64,000 nucleotides of DNA, from contig JBANAY010000004.1 in NCBI GenBank assembly GCA_037952775.1, forward strand, positions 3,906,001 through 3,970,000, given 5' to 3'. A program made the translations under genes and the position numbers. Below, piece by piece: positions 35,891 through 46,860 of the stretch (positions within the stretch are counted from its first letter, which is position 1; every line of letters starts with the position of its first letter). This DNA comes from Clonostachys chloroleuca (lineage: Eukaryota > Ascomycota > Sordariomycetes > Hypocreales > Bionectriaceae). A model generated the notes under the pieces. It was not told the DNA's origin, made no database searches, and was given only the letters and a program-made list of their open reading frames with translations.

Positions 35891-36982
35891 TTACTGCGAC
35901 ATGAATGTGTCAAGAATATCACTGATTTTGTCATATAGTATACCTCGTTTACTTACGACAGAATCTAAGTCCTCGTTCGATAGGTCTTCGCCATCTACCA
36001 CCTGCAAATTATCAGAAATAATGTGTAGATACCCAAAACTGATCCCATGCTCCTTGGCTGCTTTTGCAACATAGCCGGCTTCGCAGTCTACCCAGCTCGC
36101 TTTTGGCGACCACTCCTCGAACCACTCTCGGGTTTCACAGAGAGGGGTTTTCACAGTGACAATGGCCCCTTGGACTACTTCCTTAGCATACTGGACTGCT
36201 TTTTGTAGAGGGCTTGCCCATCTGATGATTTCGCCTTCCAGGAACGCTTCATCGCCGGTTGCGATCCATTGATTTGCCTCAAATTCCAACGGTAAGGAGC
36301 CCGCCTTGGCAATGTAGATGGCACATTTGATATTCGATAGCTCCTTCAAAACTTCAAGTAAGTGATATCCCGTGTCGCCCCATATTCGCTCCAGGCACCC
36401 GAGAAGGACGACTGTTTGATTCCTGGAGTTGATACACTTGCTCCATCGAAAAATGTCGTGGTGGGATGCGCCGGCTCCCTCCCATTGACCTCGGTGGATT
36501 CTCTGCAAGTGCTGGACATCACCAAAGATCACTGTATCGATTTTCCCAATATGTCGAAGATTGGACTCGAAAAGGACGCGCTTGATATGGCTCTCCTTCT
36601 GCAAAGTTATCCGCACAATATCAGGATTCTGGCCGGAAATGGAGCGGTAGGTTGCGGCTAGACTTGCGTAATGGAAGACTAGGTTTTCGCTTGGGAAGCA
36701 AGCTAAATGGAAATCTCGTGGTGCGGAAAAATATCCTTCAGGGCGCCGGGAATCAAGCTGCTCGATTGCAGGGTTGCTTTGGGGTGGATCTCGGCATCGC
36801 GATACGGGTGTGACTGTGATCCTCTCGAGCGTCTCGTTGAAGATATCCGGTGGGAGTTTTTGTTTGACATAGCGTTTTAAAGAATTACCCATGACGTGAT
36901 CCTTGGGGTTTGCTTGCATCGGGGGAGGCATCTTGGCTGGCATGATGGAACTAGGTTGATGATCCAAACTGTGCACCTGCAT
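35891..36982 (-). CDS. Stand-alone nucleoside-phosphorylase-like protein
   Basis: An uninterrupted 363-codon frame starting at the ATG at 36982-36980. The N-terminal 120 residues carry no clear domain. The C-terminal part resembles the PNP/UDP phosphorylase-nucleosidase superfamily: IYIAKAGSLP, IATGDEAF, GAIVTVKTPLCETREWFEEW and the carboxyl motif WVDCEAGYVAKAAKE followed by FGYLHIISDNLQ. The latter resembles the VD-E ribose-binding motif of methylthioadenosine and related nucleosidases. Substrate and partner cannot be inferred. Neighbours (aldo-keto reductase, CorA-like protein) do not form an obvious pathway. Confidence 0.65.
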   Translation of the reverse strand: MQVHSLDHQPSSIMPAKMPPPMQANPKDHVMGNSLKRYVKQKLPPDIFNETLERITVTPVSRCRDPPQSNPAIEQLDSRRPEGYFSAPRDFHLACFPSENLVFHYASLAATYRSISGQNPDIVRITLQKESHIKRVLFESNLRHIGKIDTVIFGDVQHLQRIHRGQWEGAGASHHDIFRWSKCINSRNQTVVLLGCLERIWGDTGYHLLEVLKELSNIKCAIYIAKAGSLPLEFEANQWIATGDEAFLEGEIIRWASPLQKAVQYAKEVVQGAIVTVKTPLCETREWFEEWSPKASWVDCEAGYVAKAAKEHGISFGYLHIISDNLQVVDGEDLSNEDLDSVVSKRGILYDKISDILDTFMSQ

Positions 36983-37303
36983 ATGTCATGAGCCACTCTT
37001 GTGACTCTTTATATACAAAACCCCCGGAAAAAGCCTCGCTTACATAATTTTTATCTGTGTAAGGGCTTCTGTAAGGGAGAGCGACATCTGACAGATGCGG
37101 TTAGGCCGAGGCATCTGCACTCGTACCCAAATATGCATGTTTCAGTAATCTCATTGGCAGCAACACTGGAATAAGGCTGAGAGCCTTTGTTTTCTGCCTT
37201 AAGAAGGCCAACCCCGCCCGGGACGGATAAGTGGAAAATTACTGTCCTCTGTTGGCATCTTTCGTGGCACAAGGACATCAAAGCACAGAAGTCAAAGCAC
37301 AAA
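36983..37303. other. Divergent intergenic stretch (36983-37303)
   Basis: Shared upstream region of the minus-strand phosphorylase-like gene and the plus-strand CorA-like gene. Nothing else recognised. Confidence 0.4.
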
Positions 37304-39244
37304 ATGAGTCATGATTCACCACCTCTTACTGAAACAACAGAGGATGTGTCCAACATCGCTCTCGCAAGTATAAGACCGACGCCTGCCAGGACAGACTCGA
37401 CCGGGTCGACGTCACAAGACGGACGTTTCATACGACATAAACTGTTTCAGTGAGCTGCTCGCCTTTGTGGTGATTGTGAGCTAACTCGAGAATGATGTAG
37501 GATTGACACAGGCGAGAGTACAAATCCCGAAAAGAAACAGATAATAACCCTCGCACAACAGGACTTTGTCAGCCAGCCACAGGTAAAACCACTCCCAGTG
37601 ACTGTATTACTCTGAAAGGGTATGAGTTAATATGTCCAACGGACGACTTTATGATAGGAAAATAAGCTTCATTTATAGTATGGCCTCCTACCTCAACGAA
37701 TTCAAAGGAACGGCATCCCGCCCTAATACTAATGAATAACAGCTTTCTCCCTAATATAAAGGAGGATGAAGATCATCGCGGTCCAGGCCTTGTTGAGGAC
37801 CCGCAAATTTGCGAAAAGCTCACTAAGGCCCTTCATTTAGAACCCTTCTTCTTGACTAAGGAGGCATGGGACTCGAATGGCTTCTTTGTTCATAAGAGAA
37901 TCATTTCTGGGAATGACAACGCCGTGCAAGGCCATAGTGAGTATTCTTCATTCCCCAGGCTCAATAAGTTGATACTAATCCCGATGGTAGGCTATGCAGC
38001 ACGATTTCTCATCAAGTTCCTCGAGCCGGAGCCTGACAAATCCGAAACTGCCGAGGAACGAAAGGCCTCCTATAAATGGCTATTCTTATCCTTCAGCGTA
38101 CTGTGGCTCAAAAAAGCAGGCAAAGTGACCTGTGTCGTTGCTTGTTATGACGATTGCAAAATACTTAAAACCAAGATTAAGGATGCACTCAAGAATTATC
38201 CTCTCCGATACGTCCAGTCGAATCCTTTTGCAATATACGATGCCTTCCTGCGATTGTATATTTGGCAATACGATGAGGGTATATGGAAGTTCCGAAAGCC
38301 AGTGAGAAATATCGAGAAGGTAGATATTTTTCGATCCAAAACCCTTCGGCCTTGACCCAATAATTAAACGTCGCTTCAGCGCTAACTATTGGATCAGCAA
38401 CGAGAACAGTTTATGAATACGGTAGTTTCGCTCAAGTCAACAAAGGGCGCAAACACAACAATCGTCCAAGAGTACCACAAGATGCACGAACTTTCCCGCC
38501 ATGCTATTCACATGAGCGAAACCGTCCAAGTAGCAAGCCTGTCTGTCAAATTAGCTTTGGAAATTATTGAAGCTCAGCTCCAAATACATGTACTATCGCT
38601 AGCCAATGTCACTGAGGAAAACGATGCTAGAAACGTGGTCGATGGGATCCGGTTTTCTGCTTCGTTTATTGCAGCATTGAAGCTCAGATCAGATGCATTT
38701 GTTGACCGGATCGAGAACGAAATCAAGATGGTGATTATTTCCTTCCCACCATTTTCAGAGCCCTTGTGAATTTTCTCACCGCTTGATAGGCATATAATAT
38801 CGTCAGCGTGTATCAATTGAGCGAGACTAGAGACGAATCAAAAGAACTCACAAAGTTTGTGACTTCTTTGTCTCTCGTGTTCCTCCCTTTAACATTCGTT
38901 GTGGTAAGAATGAAAGCTTCTGCGATGACATTCCAAATACTTGAGCTGCCAAGGACTAATCAGCCACGGGGTTCTAGGGCTTCTGGGGCATGAATTTTGT
39001 CGGATTGAATTCTGAGCGAAAGCTCTATGTGTCTCGGGACACTTGGTGGTTTGTATGGTCCGGTGCCGTTGCGGTGTTTCTCGCTTGGCTTTTGTATCAA
39101 TGGACAAAGTCGTTCAGGGAAATAAAAGGAACGATGAAAGCCATCACGGGCGTGAAGTTTAACGTCACATTTCCACAACGCCAGCAAGGGAAGGTTTTAC
39201 GCGGTATTGGCCACCACGCGCCTACAGGGCCAGATGTTGTATGA
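37304..39244 (+). CDS. CorA-like (GMN-motif) membrane protein, N-terminal exons uncertain
   Basis: The best model is join(37304..37449, 37501..37582, 37679..38319, 38398..38730, 38790..38903, 38978..39244). The last three introns have clear sites and keep phase 0. The protein has a soluble N-terminal region (GPGLVEDPQICEKL, FFLTKEAWDSNGFF, CVVACYDDCK, NPFAIYDAFLRLYIWQYDE). A long helical stalk follows, then two membrane helices. The first ends LTFVVGFWGMNF, with the Gly-Met-Asn signature of CorA/Mrs2 Mg2+ channels; the second is WWFVWSGAVAVFLAWLLY. Fungi have many such CorA-like proteins, mostly of unknown function. Exon 2 ends in phase 0 but exon 3 needs one leftover base, so the junction 37582/37679 is out of frame. 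A base may be missing, or the N-terminal exons may differ. Confidence 0.7.
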
Positions 39245-40168
39245 ATGAATCGAGATTTGTTGATGGCTGGTTGCAGGCCGGGCTAAACGCTTTGGATGAA
39301 CAAGTATGTTAGATTGGAGCTAGGATTGTGGTCGAAGGTGGGTTTCATATTACTTTGCTTCTTCTAAATGATATGCATCCCAAATGGAGGTCCGAAGTGT
39401 CACGTTCCATTTGGACGAGGCATCTACGTCTTGGCGGCTGGCAACGAGTAAGAAACCGGCATTGACTAAAAACTGCGTTCAAATTAGCATGCAGCCTATC
39501 TTTGCCATGTGAGTGCCCAGGCTAACCTTGAAACCATAGTCTTTTATAGGGTGAACAGCATAAGTGTCTTGTTGGTCAACTGCGGGCTCAGGACTGGCCT
39601 CCCCTCTGACTGTAAAAGCCAGCATAATTGCAGATTCGGTATGATGGTGGCGTTTTGGCTCTGGAGGCAGTGTCTTTACAATGTGCGGATAAATCTAGTG
39701 CTCTAGAGTCTGGCTATCGTGACTTGATGTGATAATGCGGCGGTATCCCGCAGAGTCTTTATCTTCTCGATGAAGCTTAGTTTCCCAGGTTTTGCCCTGT
39801 TTACCATCAATCATGATATTAATTCGCTGCAACCTCCTCAGAAAGACCAGGATTGGGGATATGGTATATCTCTAAACTCCCTACACCATCAGATAATCAT
39901 CTTTTAGAGTTTCCAAGAAAGCAGTACTACTTACTCCTTTCAAAAGCAGCCCAGTCCTACCGCTCTCTGAAGTAACGTAGATCATACCGTATGTCATACC
40001 CGCGGGATCACAGGCAGGGCGAATAAATTTTAGGGCACCTGGCCCCGCATTTAGACTTTCTCCTCGATTTTCCACACCCCATATACATTCGAATCTTCGC
40101 CTGCATTTTCCATACCTTACATTTGAATTTTCTCCTCCCTCATTATAGACCTCCTTCAACTAGCTATA
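39245..40168. other. Intergenic stretch (39245-40168)
   Basis: 3' side of the CorA-like gene and upstream of the degenerate ORF at 40169. No recognisable coding frame; base composition shifts toward AT from about 39850. Confidence 0.4.
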
Positions 40169-40682
40169 ATGCCTCAATCAAAGAAGAAAGAGAACTCAAA
40201 GAAGAAGCAGGAGAACTCAGAATCCTCCGGTACAGCTGTTACCGCAGATGCATCTGCCGCATCTGCTGCGTCCACCAACTTAACCAAACCATCCACTACG
40301 GCCTCCGAAATCTATCCCAAGGAAATTCATCCTAAAGCCTCCAAATTTGTTCTGCCTAGATTTGACTTTGAACGTTATAACCCTTACGCTCCAAAGGTAT
40401 TATTTTCCTCCGCTGAGCTTTTTGATTAACTCTTGAAAGATGAGGAAATAATGACTAAGGAAGAACTTAATAAGAAGTACGGATTCTGTAGTAAGATCTA
40501 ATATACTCTAATCCCTGATATTTATAGACTAATTTTATTATTCTTAGAAGAAGGCCCTACTAAGGGTGTTCCTGCTTACAGGGCTATAGATATATTAATA
40601 GAAGAAATTGGGTCAATCTAAATACCTGGAGTAGCTTGGCTTGTAGTGATAATTTGATTTCTTCTAGTTGGACTTTACCCTA
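40169..40682 (+). pseudogene. AT-rich degenerate ORF with RIP-like TAA codons
   Basis: It begins MPQSKKKENSKKKQENSE, a Lys/Ser-rich then Ala/Thr-rich low-complexity segment, and continues FVLPRFDFERYNPYAPK. After the TAA at 40427-40429 the same frame stays coding-like (LLKDEEIMTKEELNKKYGFCSKI, stop, YTLIPDIYRLILLFLEEGPT, AYRAIDILIEEIGSI, stop). Each internal stop is TAA, and CAA (Gln) at each place would keep the frame open. C-to-T at CpA is the signature of repeat-induced point mutation. The region is AT-rich compared with its neighbours. Family not recognised; probably a decayed repeat-borne gene. Confidence 0.5.
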
Positions 40683-41212
40683 TGATCTTGCTTCTTGTTC
40701 AGTTTATCTCACCTTAAAGCTCAGTCCTGGGCTCATTCCTCTATCATCTTCCCACCCATAGGTAGGTGGCCTGCTCCAATCTTTGCAATGGTCTTCAAGA
40801 AACCCTTGGTCAACTTTACTGGAAGTAACCCCATGGGAAGCTAGCTATAACGCCATTGTGATCCAAGATGCTGCTTAGCATAAAGTCATTGGTGTCGCGC
40901 TGGATGGAAGAAGGAAGATCAATTTCATCTAACGTAACTTTTTCGGCCAATCTCTCGATCGGGGTCGCAGTGTTAGACTGGAGCATATGGCTCATGTCAT
41001 TTCGTTGATGTTTCCTTGCTGTCGGGAAGGTCTGGCAGCTCCAACAGTCGGGGATTCATTGAAATTAAAAGTATTCTACTCAAACCTTTATTGAAACTAT
41101 AGATATATTCAAAGACCTTTAAAAGAATAATCCATAGAAAATATATTGAAATAAAAAACAATAGGAATCACCCAACAGGATTTCTCCCTCACGCTCAATT
41201 GATATCCATTGC

Positions 41213-41252
41213 CCGAACTGAACTAACCCTGATTGAGTTACATTGTCCGAAC
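41213..41252 (+). promoter_or_regulatory. Two CCGAAC elements upstream of the esterase
   Basis: CCGAAC at 41213-41218 and 41247-41252 is the reverse complement of the GTTCGG core found upstream of the transporter, dioxygenase/hydrolase and monooxygenase genes. A six-base core is common by chance, so this is the weakest member of the set. Confidence 0.3.
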
Positions 41253-41533
41253 TAATCCGGATTTGGTTCCAAGCTACGAACCTTCAGTCCCCCGGAATTA
41301 CTGATAGCATGTGTGAGCTGATGATATTCAACCTGTACATCACGGGCCATTTATTCATGGTCGTGTAAGGAATTAAGACTAGGGTAACTCTGTGACGCTC
41401 GTATACATATGCCCGAGAATATGGCTGCCTAAATATGGAGGTCCGAAGAATACTTCTATATGTCCTCAGCGCTGACACCCATATAAAGACCATCTAACAC
41501 CCTCGAACCATATCATCAACATCGTTTTAATGG

Positions 41534-41553
41534 TTTTTTTTTTTAAAAAAAAA
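41534..41553. repeat. Poly-T/poly-A tract (T11A9)
   Basis: Eleven T followed by nine A, 84 bp upstream of the esterase ATG. It could act as a nucleosome-excluding promoter element; it is also prone to sequencing error. Confidence 0.6.
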
Positions 41554-41637
41554 GGAAGAAGACAGAGCTAACAAGGCATTTTCTTTCAACTTCCTCGAGA
41601 CGTCTATTATTTCCCAAATCACCGCTCACCTTGTGCC

Positions 41638-42621
41638 ATGGTTTCTCTCACCGAAGGCCAGAAGGCTGCTCTGAGTCCCGAGGCAATCAAGTTTCTCGAG
41701 AACGTTCACCATCTACCCTTTGCAGGCCTTCTTTCGAACTTTTTCACCATGCCAAGTCGCGTTCCAAGTCTTCGCCAAGGCGTGGAGGCGAAAATGGCAC
41801 CTGGAGAAGCAGACTTGATCGCCAAGCATGGGCTCCAGCTCAAGAAAATTATCATTGCCAATGTCCCAGTGGTGGTCATCGAACCACCTGTCATCCATCC
41901 CGAAAAAGAGAGCAAGATTCTCTTCAACATCTTTGGGGGTGCATTCATCATGGGCAGCCCTCGAGATCGTGCTGCCCTCACGATGGCAGCGGAACTTGGC
42001 GTCCGTGTCTACTCGGTAAATTACACCAAGTCTCCAGAAGCAAAATATCCCGTGGCTCGAGATCAGTGCCTTTCTGTGTATCGTGCTCTCGTTCAGGATG
42101 GTCCACCCGGCGGTTTGCCAATTGACCCAGCTGATATCTACACGATGGGGAGTTCATCCGGCGCACAGCTCTTGCTGTCCATGTTCCTCTTAGCCCGTGA
42201 AGAGGGCGTGCCAATACCGAGCGCCGGAGTGTATTTGTGCACACCAGCTGTTGACTTGAGCGGCGCCGGTGACTCTATGGTTTTCAATGCCCGTGATCGG
42301 GACATCATGCCATACAGCCTCCTATACAGTATGGTAGCACAGAATTATTTTGACGAGGGAGTGGATTTAAAGGACCCTTTGGTATCGCCGATTTATGCTT
42401 CTTATGATACATGGTTCCCACGAACTGTCATAACGGTTGGCACACGCGACTTTGCTCTTAGCAATGGTATCCGGTTTTACTGGAAGCTAAGGGAGGCTGG
42501 TGTTGAAACAGAGTTGCTGGTGTCCGAGGGGATGTGGCATGGGTTCGTTTGGGACCCCGTTGTACCGGAAGCTCTCACTGCTCGGGCTGCCGTGATCGAG
42601 TTCATGCGAAATAAGAACTAG
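41638..42621 (+). CDS. Alpha/beta-hydrolase fold-3 esterase (HSL-like)
   Basis: An intron-free frame of 327 residues. The family features are in order: an oxyanion-hole segment FNIFGGAFIMGS (the usual HGGG is FGGA), the nucleophile elbow YTMGSSSGAQL (G-x-S-x-G), an acid in VTVGTRDFALSN and the catalytic His in GMWHGFVWD. There is no signal peptide, so it is probably cytosolic. Members hydrolyse short-chain or secondary-metabolite esters; the substrate here is unknown. It is convergent with the MFS gene, 250 bp away, and forms the left edge of the metabolic block. Confidence 0.85.
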   Translation: MVSLTEGQKAALSPEAIKFLENVHHLPFAGLLSNFFTMPSRVPSLRQGVEAKMAPGEADLIAKHGLQLKKIIIANVPVVVIEPPVIHPEKESKILFNIFGGAFIMGSPRDRAALTMAAELGVRVYSVNYTKSPEAKYPVARDQCLSVYRALVQDGPPGGLPIDPADIYTMGSSSGAQLLLSMFLLAREEGVPIPSAGVYLCTPAVDLSGAGDSMVFNARDRDIMPYSLLYSMVAQNYFDEGVDLKDPLVSPIYASYDTWFPRTVITVGTRDFALSNGIRFYWKLREAGVETELLVSEGMWHGFVWDPVVPEALTARAAVIEFMRNKN

Positions 42622-42873
42622 AAAATTTAGAACTCTTTGGCCATTATCTACAATCAACTATACGGTTTCCTTCATTTAAACAACTCCATTTCCATAGAGC
42701 AAGAGTAGCGTAGCTATGTATCACATTCTTTCCTCCAGAGCCAAAAAGAAAACAGCGAACATTGCCCTCGTGTTTATTTAGCCCGTCATGGTATGCGTCT
42801 GATATCACTTGTAGCAATGCTACAACTCTTAAACAAAGTCCTGTTCATTTGGTATAATTGTGCACAGAAACCC

Positions 42874-44830
42874 CTAAGCTGACTTGTCCTTGTCAATAGC
42901 ATACTGGCCAGTGACATGGCGAATCTTCTTGCCCCAAAAGTAGACTGGAACGCCAAGCAAACCAAAAATCCCAGTAAGAGCGGCGAAAATGCCAAATGCA
43001 CCCTCATATCCCTGGCTTTCGATGAAAGGAGTGATTCCATAACTCACCCCAAATGAGATTATTCCACGAAAGGCGCAGATGATAATCAACAAAGGGCTGG
43101 CTCGTTGGGGGTAACTGTCCAAAAGGTACGTGATGGCCACAATGTTGGCCCCTATGAAGGTGAAATAATATGCCGCAACGGCCCAGACGTATGTGAACCA
43201 GTGATAATCATGAGGCTTTGAAGCTCCTTGTCCGTATAGAACAGCAGTAAAGACACCCACGATGATGGGGAAGATGAGCGGCAAGATGCGAACTTCCGGC
43301 TCGTGAATACCATTACGCTTCTTGGCGAACCGCTTGATGAGTTTATCTGAGCCCGCCCCAAATACTGGAAGGGCAATGAGAGAGGTAATGATTGTTCCGC
43401 AATTAACATAGCTTGCCGATGACTGTGGCCAGTTGTAGGGAGGAGATGTAACAATTGTTCCGTATGTTGTTCCAATGGCAACATTCACGCCGAGTGTGAG
43501 GCCATTCAAACAAAGGGCCCAAAGAACGTTAGGAAAGAGGAGGAGCCCAAAAGATTGCTGCGGCACGGGTCAGTGTTACTTTCAACGATGGGGATCAAGA
43601 GATACCAGAAAGAAGACTCACCACCAATGTGTCGAATCCCTTACGCCACTCGGGCTTCCCGACCCAGAGGCGTAGGTTGGATCGCCAAGTTCGAGGTTCA
43701 AAAGCCAAAGTATCGATATCCGGTCTTTCAGTGCAGATATCAAAGTACTTCCCGTCACTTATTTCTGAATTTTTGTTATCTTCGTCTTCTCCTAGTCCAG
43801 AGGACTCCTGGTAGGAAGATGCTGGACGGTAGTACTTCGTCTCTGGGACGAATAAAATGCCCAGTATTAACACCAATCCAGAAAGACATGCCCCAAGGCC
43901 ATACCACCACCTAGGTGTGATTGCACCAGCGATCGGGCTTGCAAAGAGGACCAGTACAGCTGTAGCAATCGTTTGGACGGCTTGTTGGATCATAAGAAAA
44001 TTGGCTCGTTCGTGAAGGAAGCATATCTCCTATTATGATGGTTAAACTGTATTCGATAAGAAGAATGTTGGAGTTTACCAACTTACTTGCGTTATCATGG
44101 GAACAAGCGCCTCACTCTGCCCAGCGGCAATGCCCAGAAGCATCCGACCCCCGCGATGGAAGTCGAAGTTATCGGCAACTGCACACATGCAGGCACTAAC
44201 AAGCATGATCACCGAAGCAGCAAGCAACACGGAGCGTCGGCCGACCGCAATAGCCAATGGCATTCCAATGAGGTTTCCCAACCCCCTGTGACGGTTTATT
44301 AATTAGTGAATTTAGATTTTTCCAACGTTGTCACGCACATTGTGAGAGTAGGATAAGTCAAGAGACTGCTGATGTCTGCATAAGTCTTTCCCACTGCGCT
44401 GTAATCGGGGATATAAAAGCCAAGCAGGCCGCCAAAGCCTGAAACAAGGGACAACCCGATTGTAGAAACTAGACCAAGCAAAAGTCAATTAGGCACGTGA
44501 GTCTTTCCTGGGAGAATAGTTAGAACCTACAAAGCGAGATGATCACGATTACCATTCCTTTTTGCCATTGGGTCATGTTCAACGGGTCTAACATGTAGTT
44601 AATTAGTGTCCAGTTCCTTAGGAATGTATTCAGAACTATTCTTTCCTACCTTGAGGGTCCGAAGTCGGCGTTGGAATATACACAGTCTTGCCTGCGGTGA
44701 GTTGGACCGTTCCGCTCACATTGAGTTTGGATTTTGTGATTTCTATCTCGTCATGGTTCGACTCAACATCTACATCCTCAACGTGGTCCGGGATCTGTGG
44801 CTTGCTCATCGCATCTGATTTGTCCGTCAT
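42874..44830 (-). CDS. MFS transporter (DHA1/HOL1-like)
   Basis: The model is complement(join(42874..43557, 43622..44029, 44087..44285, 44339..44468, 44531..44587, 44650..44830)), giving 552 aa. All five introns keep frame and have recognisable donors and acceptors. The acidic N-terminus leads to DPLNMTQWQKG, then about twelve helices. Typical blocks are TYADISSLLTYPTLTMGLGNLIGMPLA, AVGRRSVLLAAS and LGIAAGQSEALVPMITQEICFLHERANFLMIQQ, with a central hydrophilic loop and a second half ending in YFWGKKIRH. This is the pattern of fungal proton-coupled drug/polyamine-type carriers of the HOL1 group. It probably moves the substrate or product of the surrounding enzymes. A CGGTTCGG element lies 360 bp upstream. 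Confidence 0.85.
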
Positions 44831-45881
44831 GATTGGGGTTACCAAGGCTATGATGGCAATCAAGGGAGCCTGTTCGGCAATGTAATGGTGAGAAGAATTG
44901 CTGCTGTCGTCTTCTGTCTGTTGGGTGTATCACAAGAGGCGTTTCTGGGGTGCATGGAAGAGATTATATGTCTAGATTACAAGGTCGAGAACAACCTCCA
45001 CCCTTCCGACAATGCATGGCTCGGTCAAATCCCAACCGTACTGGCTCTGATTGCATCTTCCCTTAGCTTCTTTTAACCCCTCAATTCGGGACAGCTGAAG
45101 TGCTTGGCTGTGCACTAGCACTGATTTCCCCAGACGGATCGGCATGGCGTCGTGCTTGACTGCTACACTGAAGGGACACGCTTCTCCACATTCCGGTTCG
45201 GTTGACATCTTCCCAGGGTTATCACCCCAACTAACGATGTGGAAAAAATTGACAGCCCGGAAATGAATAGTATCAAAGGATTCGCGACACAGGGCTGAAA
45301 ATTTACCGTATACTCATAAAGCATAATAGCCTATGTCCAAGCTATCCCGTGCACCATGAAGAAAACAGATGACTTCCTTAGCCATTGGATTGGAAAGCAA
45401 TGATAGCGACGAAATGTAATAGCAAAACAAAATCAAAAGTTCAACGATCATTAAGGCATACGTGAGAGGGAAAACAGAGACTCCGTATGGATTGAAGCGT
45501 AGGTAGAGCAATGGGCATAAGAGTTATGTCTCTCTTCTCCCAACATTTTTTTGGATCAATAACATCGTATTCATCTTCTTCACTAGTTAAATATTCACTA
45601 GATACATCCTATGGATTATGCCGCAATAGAGCCATCTCATCGATGACAAAATTCCGGTCTCTGAGCTTTGAACCAATACCTCATTCCATGTTCACTTGAC
45701 TTAGTACTCCTTTACTCCAGCCAAGCGAAGAACCTGATCCGTGACAACAGGCTTCTCGAAAGGTTCGCTTCTGTACTTGGGGCAAACCTTTCCATTTCTC
45801 ATTGGTTTATCTTCAGATGGGCGGATATTGCTATTGTCCGAGTAATTAGGTATGTACGTTTAAAAAGCAAAGACGGGCAGG
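44831..45881. other. Intergenic stretch (44831-45881)
   Basis: Promoter side of the MFS gene and 3' side of the dioxygenase gene. AT-rich from 45240. It includes the CGGTTCGG element at 45194-45201. No convincing coding frame. Confidence 0.45.
45194..45201 (+). promoter_or_regulatory. CGGTTCGG element upstream of the MFS gene
   Basis: It lies in the context TTCCGGTTCGGTTGAC. The same TTCGGTTGAC string recurs at 47070-47079 in the dioxygenase/hydrolase promoter. Direct CGG repeats are plausible half-sites for a Zn2Cys6 protein. Confidence 0.4.
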
Positions 45882-46860
45882 TCAATCATACCAATGAGGC
45901 CAATGAGTGGTGCCGAGATAATTCTCAAAGCAGTATTTTTTGGCCTTGAGCGCCTCTTCGTCCGCAAACTTGCGTGGGGTCATGCAAATGTATTGCACAT
46001 GTCTGATTTGGTCTCCCTCGGGGAGTCGTGCGTAATGCATAGTACGCGAGTCCCAGAGAACGAAATCGCCAGGGTCAAGGTTGACTTTGAACAACTCACA
46101 GCCGCGACCTTCAAACCACTTAACATCCCTTTCGCTGAAAATGAAGAGATCCATGTACTTAATCTCCGGAGGAGGGGCATCTTCATGATCCGCTGACTCG
46201 CGCTTATGGGCGAAGAACTCGTTGAAGAGCTTGGAAGATCCCTTCATTAGCATCAGGCCACCATCTTTAGGTCCATTGGGGGCAAAGTTGAGCAGGCCTT
46301 GAACAGCTTGCATCCTAATGGAACTCAAATTAGCGGCCCGTTAACTCATTGATCTCTCTAGAGGTGCCAACTCACCCTTTGCGTTCGGGATTCTGATCGC
46401 AGTGAGGCCAGGGGCTCCACGAGATGTCTTTGCGCCTCATAGAGACATTGATCCCGTCGAATGATGAGATGAGCTCGTCAGTACCCCAGAGCTTGGCGAA
46501 AGTCTCCACGACCTTGGGCTCAGTTCGCGCTTCCCATGCCATCTTTTCGTGGGTCGCCCCGTACCCGAAGTACATGCCGCCCTTGAAGCTGATTGGGAGG
46601 TGGTCTTCATTCCAGGTTTCAGGGTTCTTCTCGTCGAAGCCGAGGTCGAAGTTCTTCAGCCACTCAATTTGCTTGTCGCAGTAGTATTGGGCACGCTCTG
46701 GGCTGATGACGTTTTTGATTACAACGCAGCCGTTCTTGTGGAACTCATCGCGCCAGTCACCGTAGACTGTGTTCTCATCAAAGGAAACCAGATCCTTGGT
46801 CTCGAAACGAGCCGAGAAGGTGCGGTCACTCTTGGTTTCTGTTTGCGTTGCGGTGGACAT
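45882..46860 (-). CDS. Phytanoyl-CoA dioxygenase-like (PhyH) Fe(II)/2-oxoglutarate enzyme
   Basis: The model is complement(join(45882..46314, 46376..46860)), giving 305 aa. The single 61-bp intron (GTGAGT to ATTAG) joins ERKG to MQAVQGLLNF in frame. The metal-binding pair H153-x-D155 lies in WSPWPHCDQNP. The distal His is probably in the RTMHYARLPEGDQ block, and a following basic residue (IRHVQYICMTPRK) could bind 2-oxoglutarate. The N-terminal WRDEFHKNGCVVIKNVIS and C-terminal GTTHWPHWYD are typical of the fungal PhyH group, which contains many oxygenases of catabolism and natural-product tailoring. Divergent from the CocE-type hydrolase across a 546-bp shared promoter. Confidence 0.85.

Larger units (their letters stand above)
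40683..41637. other. Intergenic stretch (40683-41637)
   Basis: Upstream of the esterase gene. AT-rich at the left. It contains two CCGAAC elements (41213-41218, 41247-41252) and a T11A9 tract at 41534-41553 just before the start codon. No coding frame of interest. Confidence 0.45.

Noticed and set aside
40169..40682. Use of TAA as a glutamine codon
   Set aside because: Many genes in the window end normally at TAA; mutation by RIP explains the pattern better.
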